Position numbers and translations under genes: made by a program
In this document: positions 1 to 6,182 of the stretch, piece after piece
How the letters are laid out: each line of letters begins with the position of its first letter
Position numbering within the stretch: position 1 is the first letter of the stretch
NCBI RefSeq assembly: GCF_000368025.1
Contig: NZ_KB849211.1
Location: 364,092-374,393 of the forward strand
Length of the DNA: 10,302 nucleotides
Direction: 5' to 3'
Source: Acinetobacter parvus DSM 16617 = CIP 108168
Lineage (GTDB): Bacteria; Pseudomonadota; Gammaproteobacteria; Pseudomonadales; Moraxellaceae
Notes under the pieces: generated by a model
What the model saw: the letters and a program-made list of their open reading frames with translations, nothing else
Told to the model about the DNA's origin: nothing
Databases searched by the model: none

Positions 1-67
1 TCGCTGTTCGCTGTTCGCTGTTCGCTGTTCGCTGTTCGCTGTTCGCTGTTCGCTGTTCGCTGTTCGC
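1..67. repeat. Heptanucleotide tandem repeat (TCGCTGT)x9.6
   Basis: Nine perfect copies of the 7-base unit TCGCTGT run from the first base to position 63, followed by a partial copy (TCGC, 64-67). The array may extend left of the window. The unit is not a multiple of three, so copy-number slippage would shift a reading frame passing through it or change the spacing of a regulatory element. The array ends about 90 bp upstream of the first possible start codon of the next gene. I see no open frame here that can be assigned to a gene within the window. Confidence 0.97.
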
Positions 68-155
68 ATAATAATACAATAATCCTTAAAAATCAATATT
101 TTAAAAAAATTAATGCTTTAAACTTACTTATTACCTAAGTCAATTTAAATAACTT

Positions 156-1052
156 TTGGGTAATCATACCTTAAAAGCATCTACTTTTTCACTTGACCAA
201 CTTCCGAATCAACTGCAACATGCAGTTATACTCAAATTTAATGATAACAATATGTCTTACCAATACCATGATGAAAGCATTGTCACCGAACTGCCCGAAG
301 ATACTGTTTTTGTATTTGGCAGTAACTTAGCTGGCACACACGACAGTGGTGCAGCTCGTGTGGCAGCACAACATTTTGCCGCAGTCAAAGGTGTGGGACG
401 TGGCTGGGCTGGACAAAGTTTTGCGATTCCAACACTCAATGAACATTTACAGCAAATGCCACTATCACAAATTGAGCATTACGTAGATGATTTTAAAATC
501 TATGCCAAAAACCATCCAAAAATGAAATACTTTTTAACAGCATTGGGTTGTGGTATTGCAGGTTATAAAGTCTCTGAAATTGCCCCTTTATTTAAAGGGA
601 TTCATTCCAATGTGATTTTTCCTGAATCCTTTCGTCCTTATATTGAAGAAGATGCGGTTTCCCAATTCCCTAATTTAACTGCCGAAACAGTGCATGCCTT
701 TATTAATGACGAAGTCATTTTTTACTTCAATCACGGCTATGAATCCTTTGAAGAGGCTTTAGATAAAACCCATTTATCTGCTGCGGAAAAAGCAATTGCA
801 CTCGTTATTTTAAATGAAGAGCTTTATCCACGTGATCGCTACGGGCGTGGCCGTGAACATGAAATCACTGATATTTTAAGCAAACTGAATGGTAAGATTT
901 TTAATTTCCAAAGTAATTCCGAAGGTGCGATGATTTTTGTTGGCGTGATTATCGCCTTAATGGAACTGTATGATATTGATGAATATGATTTCATGAAACT
1001 CTGGCGTGGTGAACTGGAAATACAACATCCACTCAACCGAAACAGTCATTAA
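156..1052 (+). CDS. Hypothetical protein with macro-like FGSN domain
   Basis: The product is a 298-residue soluble protein with no signal peptide or membrane segment. Its N-terminal half carries a pattern I recognise from a widespread bacterial and phage family: VFVFGSN at about 52-57, a small-residue stretch LAGTHDSGAA (58-67), GQSFAIPT (86-93) and GCGIAGY (131-137). The glycine-rich loops suggest a macro-domain-like fold that may bind an ADP-ribose or nucleotide ligand, but this is inference and the substrate is unknown. The C-terminal half (about 172-298) is acidic and helical and I do not recognise it. The start is uncertain. An in-frame stop lies at 150-152, so the choices are TTG at 156, used here, or ATG at 252 (residue 33), which sits just before the conserved domain. 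Neither has a convincing Shine-Dalgarno sequence. The gene converges on a small minus-strand gene and shares its terminator. Confidence 0.75.
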   Translation: MGNHTLKASTFSLDQLPNQLQHAVILKFNDNNMSYQYHDESIVTELPEDTVFVFGSNLAGTHDSGAARVAAQHFAAVKGVGRGWAGQSFAIPTLNEHLQQMPLSQIEHYVDDFKIYAKNHPKMKYFLTALGCGIAGYKVSEIAPLFKGIHSNVIFPESFRPYIEEDAVSQFPNLTAETVHAFINDEVIFYFNHGYESFEEALDKTHLSAAEKAIALVILNEELYPRDRYGRGREHEITDILSKLNGKIFNFQSNSEGAMIFVGVIIALMELYDIDEYDFMKLWRGELEIQHPLNRNSH

Positions 1053-1058
1053 AATAAA

Positions 1059-1085
1059 AAAGCCAATCATTCACTGATTGGCTTT
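1059..1085. terminator. Bidirectional rho-independent terminator
   Basis: A perfect 11-bp stem (arm 1059-1069 with arm 1075-1085, loop TTCAC) is followed on the plus strand by CTTTT. On the minus strand it is followed by a T-rich run, the complement of AAAATAAAAA. It lies between the stop codons of two convergent genes (1052 and 1089), so it can end transcription from both sides. Confidence 0.9.
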
Positions 1086-1088
1086 CTT

Positions 1089-1268
1089 TTAGCGTTTCCC
1101 CATCGAACGGCGTGTACCACGTGGTGGCATCCAAGTCCGATCTGCATATTGCTCAGGCTTTGGGCGAACCTGATTATGCGCCACGTCCTCAGAATCATCT
1201 TGAGCAGATGGCATCGGGAATGGTAATTTCACCAAAGCTTTTTTGGCTTTTGGTTGTTGCGTACTCAT
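1089..1268 (-). CDS. Small basic hypothetical protein (59 aa)
   Basis: This minus-strand reading frame starts with ATG at 1268 and ends with TAA at 1089-1091. The start MSTQQPKAKK is lysine-rich and the C-terminus (TWMPPRGTRRSMGKR) is arginine-rich. The middle is acidic (SAQDDSEDV). No signal peptide, membrane helix or known domain is visible, and I do not recognise a function. Support for a real gene is good for its size. A GAGAG Shine-Dalgarno sequence (complement of 1276-1280) lies 7 nt upstream of the ATG, and a TACAAT -10-like hexamer lies upstream (complement of 1303-1308). The stop codon abuts the shared hairpin terminator. The gene is divergent from the aminotransferase gene, with about 210 bp between them for both promoters. 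The charged, low-complexity composition suggests a nucleic-acid or ribosome-associated protein, but this is a guess. Confidence 0.72.
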   Translation of the reverse strand: MSTQQPKAKKALVKLPFPMPSAQDDSEDVAHNQVRPKPEQYADRTWMPPRGTRRSMGKR

Positions 1269-1465
1269 TGAAATTCTCTCGAAATCTAAATTTCTAGTCG
1301 CTATTGTAATGGATTTTTGTCAGTTTTATAAAAATAAAATATGTAAAAAACCAAAGCTTTCATACAACTTATATTTTGGTAACTTTTTATGCGATTAAGG
1401 CAAGTTTTGACCACAATAACCTTGATTTAAGCTAAGATAAGCTGCTTTTTATTTTTCAATCCCAT

Positions 1466-1473
1466 AAGAAGGA
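1466..1473 (+). promoter_or_regulatory. RBS that fixes the GTG start of the aminotransferase
   Basis: The sequence AAGAAGGA lies 8 nt before GTG at 1482, the normal spacing. An ATG at 1477 is only 3 nt away and is in a different frame, so GTG is the start. Confidence 0.8.
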
Positions 1474-1481
1474 ATAATGCC

Positions 1482-2717
1482 GTGGACGTACGTCTCTCTG
1501 ATCGTGTCAATGCCATCAAACCGTCCCCTACACTTGCAGTAACAAACAAGGCCGCCGAGCTTAAAGCTGCTGGTAAAAACGTGATTGGTTTAGGTGCAGG
1601 CGAACCAGACTTTGATACCCCTCAACACATCAAAGATGCTGCAATTGAAGCGATTAACAAAGGCTTTACAAAATATACAGCAGTAGACGGTACTCCGAGC
1701 TTAAAGAAAGCAATTATTGCAAAATTAAAACGTGACAATAATTTAGATTATCAAGCAAACCAGATTTTGGTGTCTTGTGGTGGTAAGCAAAGCTTCTTTA
1801 ACCTGGCACTAGCCTTGTTAAACAAAGGTGATGAAGTGATCATCCCTGCGCCATTCTGGGTAAGCTATCCAGACATGGTGATCATTGCTGAGGGTACGCC
1901 AGTCATCGTAAAATGTGGTGAAGAACAACGCTTCAAAATCACACCTGAACAATTGGAAGCTGCAATCACACCAAATACACGTTTATTGGTACTTAACAGT
2001 CCATCAAACCCAACAGGCATGATCTACACCAAGGCTGAACTAGAAGCTTTGGCTGATGTGCTGCGTCGCCACCCACAAGTATTGATTGCTTCTGACGACA
2101 TGTACGAACCAATCCGTTGGGAAGATGAGTTCTACAACATCGCAACAATTGCTCCAGATTTATATGACCGTACCATTGTGCTTAACGGTGTGTCAAAAGC
2201 GTATGCAATGACAGGCTGGCGTATTGGCTATGCGGCTGGTCCTGCAAAATTGATTGGCGCAATGAAGAACATCCAGTCTCAGTCTACATCTAACCCAACC
2301 TCAATTTCACAGGTTGCGGCAGAAGCAGCATTGAATGGTCCACAAGACGTTCTTCAACCAATGATTGAGGCGTTTAAACGCCGTCATGACTTGGTGGTAA
2401 ATGGCTTAAATGAAATCAACGGTATTTCTTGTCTCCCTGCTGATGGCGCGTTCTATGCCTATGCAAACATCCGTCCATTGATTCGTGCAAAAGGCATGAA
2501 GTCTTGCACAGAATTCTCTGAGTGGTTACTTGAAGAAACTGGCGTTGCAGTTGTTCCTGGTGATGCATTTGGCTTAGGTGGCTTTATGCGTATCTCTTAC
2601 GCAACTGCTGATGAAGTTCTAGTGGATGCTTTAGCACGTATCAAGAAAGCAGCTGACTCAATTGATGGTGTAGATGCGGCGATCGCATCAATTGAAGCTG
2701 AAAAAGCAGTGAAATAA
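1482..2717 (+). CDS. aspC: Class I PLP-dependent aspartate aminotransferase (type Ib)
   Basis: This 411-residue cytosolic enzyme is predicted to transfer the amino group between aspartate and 2-oxoglutarate, giving oxaloacetate and glutamate. It matches the fold-type I aminotransferase family over its whole length. Visible residues are the PLP Schiff-base lysine K239 in SKAYAMTGWRIGY, N176 in NSPSNPTG, D205 and Y208 in SDDMYE (pyridine nitrogen and O3' contacts), R246, and R370 in FMRISYA for the substrate alpha-carboxylate. K102 in SCGGKQSFFN matches the lysine that binds the side-chain carboxylate in the Thermus-type (Ib) enzymes, which supports dicarboxylic substrates. The tail after about residue 392 is Ala/Ile/Glu-rich and slightly longer than usual. 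The gene appears monocistronic, with a terminator at 2732-2762. A weak promoter may lie at TTGACC 1407 / TAAGAT 1433, but that spacing is long. The symbol is assigned by function and is not an orthology claim to E. coli AspC, which is type Ia. Confidence 0.93.
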   Translation: MDVRLSDRVNAIKPSPTLAVTNKAAELKAAGKNVIGLGAGEPDFDTPQHIKDAAIEAINKGFTKYTAVDGTPSLKKAIIAKLKRDNNLDYQANQILVSCGGKQSFFNLALALLNKGDEVIIPAPFWVSYPDMVIIAEGTPVIVKCGEEQRFKITPEQLEAAITPNTRLLVLNSPSNPTGMIYTKAELEALADVLRRHPQVLIASDDMYEPIRWEDEFYNIATIAPDLYDRTIVLNGVSKAYAMTGWRIGYAAGPAKLIGAMKNIQSQSTSNPTSISQVAAEAALNGPQDVLQPMIEAFKRRHDLVVNGLNEINGISCLPADGAFYAYANIRPLIRAKGMKSCTEFSEWLLEETGVAVVPGDAFGLGGFMRISYATADEVLVDALARIKKAADSIDGVDAAIASIEAEKAVK

Positions 2718-2731
2718 TCATACTGTAAATT

Positions 2732-2763
2732 AAAAAGAAGCTTCTTAATGAAGCTTCTTTTTT
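2732..2763 (+). terminator. Rho-independent terminator of the aminotransferase gene
   Basis: A perfect 13-bp stem (2732-2744 with 2750-2762, loop TTAAT) leads into a run of T residues. It starts 15 nt after the aminotransferase stop codon. Confidence 0.93.
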
Positions 2764-3203
2764 ATGTCTATCCTGCTATGTATTTAGCAAGTTCATCATC
2801 TTATAAAACCATAAAATATTGATCAAAGATCATCTCATTCTGGCCATATTATAGAATTAGACCGTGTTAGGTAAATGTGTGAAAACAGACAATTAAGCAA
2901 TTTCAACTACTGTGTAATATTTTTCAGGATTCTGAATAATCTAGAGATAATTTTGTTGATAAAAGAAAAAATTTGAGAAAATAGATTGAATACAAAGAGT
3001 CGTCATTTTGATCTCCGATTTAGCCATTTTAGTGCTGGCAAGTTGGGTTAAATCCACACTGTTTAGATCAATATCCAAACATTCTTTCTATCTTGACTCT
3101 AGCAATCACTTGATTAAAGTTCAAGTTATTTATGCCATTTCACCTTAATTGTGCAAATAAAAAGCATACGATATAAAAATGAAAGAAACATGACATTTTT
3201 AAC
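2764..3203. other. Intergenic region without a convincing gene
   Basis: About 440 bp of AT-rich DNA separate the aminotransferase terminator from the tRNA promoter. I found no open frame with both a ribosome binding site and recognisable protein content. A frame of about 50 codons ending at 3147 lacks an ATG or GTG start with a Shine-Dalgarno sequence. One small palindrome (TGATC-AAA-GATCA, about 2819-2831) is visible. The region may hold decayed sequence or simply be spacer. Confidence 0.6.
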
Positions 3204-3231
3204 TTGACCGATTTTAAAAGCCACCTATAAT
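3204..3231 (+). promoter_or_regulatory. Sigma70 promoter of tRNA-Asn
   Basis: A -35 box TTGACC (3204-3209) and a perfect -10 box TATAAT (3226-3231) are separated by 16 bp. They lie 11 bp upstream of the mature tRNA 5' end. Strong promoters of this type are typical of stable RNA genes. Confidence 0.88.
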
Positions 3232-3242
3232 GGCACTCAGAT

Positions 3243-3318
3243 TCTCCCATAGCTCAGTCGGTAGAGCGACGGACTGTTAATCCGCAGGTCCCTGGTTCGA
3301 GCCCAGGTGGGAGAGCCA
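3243..3318 (+). tRNA. tRNA-Asn (anticodon GTT)
   Basis: This is a complete 76-nt cloverleaf. The 7-bp acceptor stem pairs TCTCCCA (3243-3249) with TGGGAGA (3308-3314). The D-arm contains AGCTCAGTCGGTAGAGC. The anticodon loop CTGTTAA places GTT at 3276-3278 (tRNA positions 34-36), which reads AAC and AAT. The T-arm is CCTGG-TTCGAGC-CCAGG. The discriminator base is G and the CCA end is encoded (3316-3318). The gene is intact and shows no sign of having been used as an integration site, although an island begins about 375 bp downstream. Confidence 0.98.
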
Positions 3319-3325
3319 AGATTCT

Positions 3326-3355
3326 AAAAACCCACTCATTTTGAGTGGGTTTTTT
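3326..3355 (+). terminator. Rho-independent terminator of tRNA-Asn
   Basis: A perfect 13-bp stem (3326-3338 with 3342-3354, loop TTT) carries a GC-rich core (CCCACTCA/TGAGTGGG) and ends in TTTTTTC. It lies 8 nt after the tRNA CCA end. Confidence 0.95.
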
Positions 3356-3378
3356 CTTGTGGGTAATTTAATCAGAAT

Positions 3379-3717
3379 ATGTTTGCATCGAATCAATTCA
3401 TTTTTGTACTGATTGGCTGTATCAGCACAGCACTACTTCTCATCAGTTGCATACGTTCTTTTTTACCCAAGCGACAATTCTTTCCCCGCCCTGTTATTAC
3501 AGCATTTGAATCACAAATGTTCCTGCGATTAAAACAGGCATTTCCCCATTACCATGTATTGGCGCAGGTTGCCTTTAGTGCGTTGATTACAAGCGAGCAT
3601 TACAATATCCGCAGCAAATTCAACCTCAAGGTCACAGACTTCGTTATTTTAGATCAGGAAATGCGGGTTATTGCGGTGGTTGAACTTGATGATCAGGGTA
3701 TTTTCCTAATTTACTAA
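3379..3717 (+). pseudogene. DUF2726 protein gene, 3' end cut off by island insertion
   Basis: The frame has ATG at 3379 and a weak Shine-Dalgarno sequence. It encodes one N-terminal membrane segment (about residues 7-25), a short basic linker (LPKRQFFPRP) and then the start of a DUF2726 domain, including QAFPHYHVLAQVAFSAL (53-69), VTDFVILD (85-92) and VIAVVELDD (97-105). DUF2726 normally continues after ELDD with a histidine and a conserved Arg/Asp-rich helix and ends in an AGY/IRY-type strand. Here the frame instead runs into QGIFLIY and stops, so roughly a third of the domain is missing. The domain resembles PD-(D/E)XK-like nucleases (D87, E102), but that link is inference. The junction sits at about 3693/3694, where AT-rich island DNA begins. 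The truncated protein is probably non-functional. The remaining 3' part is expected on the far side of the island, outside the window. Confidence 0.82.
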
Positions 3718-3809
3718 AGTTATCAAATAAATTCTTTATATATGTTTCATTGACATAGTCTACTTTTTGATCTCTAATGATTTGACAATCGTCACGGATA
3801 CGACACTCT
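3694..3809. other. Island left terminus / presumed attL region
   Basis: This 116-bp stretch lies between the last DUF2726 codon and the first recombinase. It must contain the recombination junction if the element is intact. It contains two copies of TTGACA (3750 and 3782), each followed within a few bases by a TAGTC/TCGTC string, and a short TCGT...ACGA inverted repeat near 3790-3804. These could be recombinase binding sites, but copies this short also occur by chance. No long inverted repeat is evident. Confidence 0.4.
3750..3778 (+). promoter_or_regulatory. Sigma70 promoter of the recombinase operon
   Basis: A perfect -35 TTGACA (3750-3755) and a 5-of-6 -10 TCTAAT (3773-3778) are separated by the ideal 17 bp. 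Transcription would start near 3785, leaving only about 25 nt before the ATG at 3810. No clear Shine-Dalgarno sequence lies in that leader, so translation of the first gene is probably weak or uses leader-specific features. Confidence 0.68.
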
Positions 3810-6182
3810 ATGAAAGTTAGATATCTTAAGGATTATGATCATTCAAAGACATTAGATACAGCTAGCTATGACTGGCTAAAACAAGAAGAGAAGAAACTTA
3901 ATAAACTTTCATCACTGGTACCGCTTTATTGCGCGTATATCGAATGTTTGAAAGGGACATCAAATAAACACTCAATATTCGATTTAATATCTTCTGAGGC
4001 ACTAGAAAGCCATCTACAATGCTTTATAGGATTTATCTATACTGAATTGGATACAACTAATTACAATAAATACCATTATAGCTATGAGATTCAATCGGTA
4101 TTCAATAAGCTAGCTTTGTTGCTAAATACAAGTGTAACTACAATTTTATTTTCACTTAATACAATAAGTGAAAATGTAGAAGAGTGTATCTTGCTATATA
4201 AAAAAAGCAAAAAAAATATAGAAAAGATTGAATATTATCGAGGTTGGAATATCTGCAGTAATGATAATAAAATCCTAAATCTCAATATCAGCATTATTTA
4301 CGACACCTATGGAAAAGAGTTCACAAGTAAACTGCATCATGTAATGATCATTTATGGGAAAAAAGTAATATCAACGACCTTGTCAAAAAAAATTGGTTTT
4401 CTAATTAGTTTATTTAGAGTTTTAGTTATAATCTATCCAAATATTAAAGAAATACAGAAGGCAATGTCTTCAGAATATGCATTTGAAAGCATGCTTATTG
4501 TTTATAATTTATGCTTAATAGATGCAAAAATAAAAAACTATAATATCGGGCATTTTCACAAGAGATGGAGTTCTATCGTTGATATGTACAATGTATTAGT
4601 CAACTATGGAATATGGCAAGAACCTATTACAGAGATACTCAGGCCAATCTATAAAAAATGTACACATAAAAACACAACAACAAACTTAGTAAAAAATGAA
4701 AAAAAACAATTAATACACAATAAATTAGTCACACAGATTCCAATAAGTTATACTGATAGTGAAGCTAAAGAACTAATTTTCATTAAAATTATTAATGAAA
4801 TTGACCATATAATATACTGTTCAGAATTACTCACACAAAAAACAAATGATAAATATAATTTTTTTATTGAATGTCTTAGCAAAGGAATTGTTAAAGTAAG
4901 CCAAAACAATAATTTAAAAAATAATGTACCAGTTGGAATTCTAAATAAAAATAATACATTTCGAACTTATTATGAAAGCCCTTTTAAGTACAAAACCCTT
5001 AAGAATTATCCTCATTTTTTAGGTATATCTGGTTCAGATAAGGAAAAGGATATTATTAAAGATGAAATTTTTTATTCAAGCTACAATACTTTATACCCTT
5101 TTCTTATACTATTAATTAATCAGCATCCTGCAATTACTGAATCATGGTTAATAAATTGGAAATTATATGATAATAAAAGTAATGTAGGTCTTTTTAAAAT
5201 TGGGGAATCCTGGTACACCAAATCTTTTAAAAAGCGAAGAGGAGTAAATTATGCTGAACAATTAATTAAATTAAACTCTCAATCAGTAAAATTAATTAAA
5301 GACATCATAAAAATTACTAGTATTGCAAGAAATTATTTGAAATCTGAAAATAATCAAGATTATGAATACATGCTATTAGCTTCAAGAACTGCATTCACAG
5401 AACCACAAAGAGTAAAAAAAATTGAGAATGGCACCTGTACCACTCTCATTAATGGTCTGAAAAAATCATATGAAATAACAAGTTATAAAAAAGGTGAAAT
5501 ATTACTTAACGATGATGAAAGTAGTCATATTTTTCAAAATTTAACATTAACAAGATTTCGTGCAAGCTGTGCAGTACGAGTTTATTATGAAACGATGTCT
5601 GTAAATAAAATGAGTATAGCACTAGGCCATAAGGAATATAACCCTACATTGATTGATTCATATCTACCTGATACTCTATGGAAATTTTATACGAACAGAT
5701 GGGTACGAATATTTCAAAATGCTCTTGTTTATGAATCAATGAAAGACTCAATTTACTTATTTGAGTCTGTAGACTTTACTAAAGAAGAACTTGATAAATT
5801 CATAAATAATCATGCATTCAAAGATATACCTTATCATATTGAAAAAGGATTTCATGAAATAAATATTGAGAAAAAAAATAATGACAATAAAAATAGTTAT
5901 ATAGGTATTTATTTAATAACAGTTCCTCTTCTACAAATTTTCCTAGCGATTAAATACTTTTTTGAAAAGACATCTTTTAATCATAAAAACATAAAAAAAC
6001 ATTTAAAATGGTGGTATATAAGTGCAAATTATGTAATATCACATATTGAAGCATTTCAAAACAATTTAAAACAATGCCTATATTTAACAAAAGATATTAT
6101 AGAAATGTATGAGATAGCAAAAAAAAACCCAATCAACAATAATATAATCAAAGGAATATTTGTAAATGATAGTAGACAATGA
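3810..6182 (+). CDS. Large degenerate tyrosine recombinase (790 aa)
   Basis: The product is a large cytosolic protein with a tyrosine-recombinase C-terminal core at about residues 425-620 and a long helical N-terminal region (1-400) that I do not recognise. The core keeps R584 (in LTRFRASCAV), H607 (ALGHKEYN) and a candidate nucleophile Y618 (LIDSYLP). K474/K475 in the KSFKKRRG segment could be the beta-hairpin lysine. It departs from the canonical set in two places. The box-I arginine is absent, with HPAITESWL (439-447) where a G-x-R-x-x-E pattern is expected (A441 at the arginine position). The first histidine of H-x-x-R is T581. The protein may therefore be a catalytically weakened or structural partner. 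After the core comes an extra domain of about 170 residues. It is the first gene of the operon, with the promoter about 60-30 bp upstream, and its stop overlaps the next gene by 17 bp. Base composition is strongly AT-rich. Confidence 0.8.
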   Translation: MKVRYLKDYDHSKTLDTASYDWLKQEEKKLNKLSSLVPLYCAYIECLKGTSNKHSIFDLISSEALESHLQCFIGFIYTELDTTNYNKYHYSYEIQSVFNKLALLLNTSVTTILFSLNTISENVEECILLYKKSKKNIEKIEYYRGWNICSNDNKILNLNISIIYDTYGKEFTSKLHHVMIIYGKKVISTTLSKKIGFLISLFRVLVIIYPNIKEIQKAMSSEYAFESMLIVYNLCLIDAKIKNYNIGHFHKRWSSIVDMYNVLVNYGIWQEPITEILRPIYKKCTHKNTTTNLVKNEKKQLIHNKLVTQIPISYTDSEAKELIFIKIINEIDHIIYCSELLTQKTNDKYNFFIECLSKGIVKVSQNNNLKNNVPVGILNKNNTFRTYYESPFKYKTLKNYPHFLGISGSDKEKDIIKDEIFYSSYNTLYPFLILLINQHPAITESWLINWKLYDNKSNVGLFKIGESWYTKSFKKRRGVNYAEQLIKLNSQSVKLIKDIIKITSIARNYLKSENNQDYEYMLLASRTAFTEPQRVKKIENGTCTTLINGLKKSYEITSYKKGEILLNDDESSHIFQNLTLTRFRASCAVRVYYETMSVNKMSIALGHKEYNPTLIDSYLPDTLWKFYTNRWVRIFQNALVYESMKDSIYLFESVDFTKEELDKFINNHAFKDIPYHIEKGFHEINIEKKNNDNKNSYIGIYLITVPLLQIFLAIKYFFEKTSFNHKNIKKHLKWWYISANYVISHIEAFQNNLKQCLYLTKDIIEMYEIAKKNPINNNIIKGIFVNDSRQ

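Noticed and set aside
1..67. CRISPR array
   Set aside because: The 7-bp units are directly adjacent without spacers, and no cas genes are present.
257..439. Minus-strand open frame inside the macro-like gene
   Set aside because: It is a shadow of a well-supported gene, and its low-complexity Cys/Pro/Ser-rich product has no recognisable feature. The same applies to the minus-strand frames at 839-1036 and 9480-9710.
1112..1297. Plus-strand open frame of 61 codons
   Set aside because: It lies opposite the better-supported minus-strand gene (1089-1268), has no good Shine-Dalgarno sequence, and starts downstream of a terminator without a promoter.
2819..2831. TGATC-AAA-GATCA palindrome as an operator
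   Set aside because: The 5-bp arms are too short to distinguish from chance, and no nearby promoter obviously depends on it.
2992..3147. About 50 open codons upstream of tRNA-Asn, possible protein remnant
   Set aside because: There is no ATG or GTG start with a ribosome binding site and no recognised motif. Its length is expected by chance in this AT-rich region.
3243..3318. tRNA-Asn as the island attachment site
   Set aside because: The tRNA is complete with its own terminator, there is no duplicated 3' fragment in the window, and the composition change lies about 375 bp further on, inside the DUF2726 gene.
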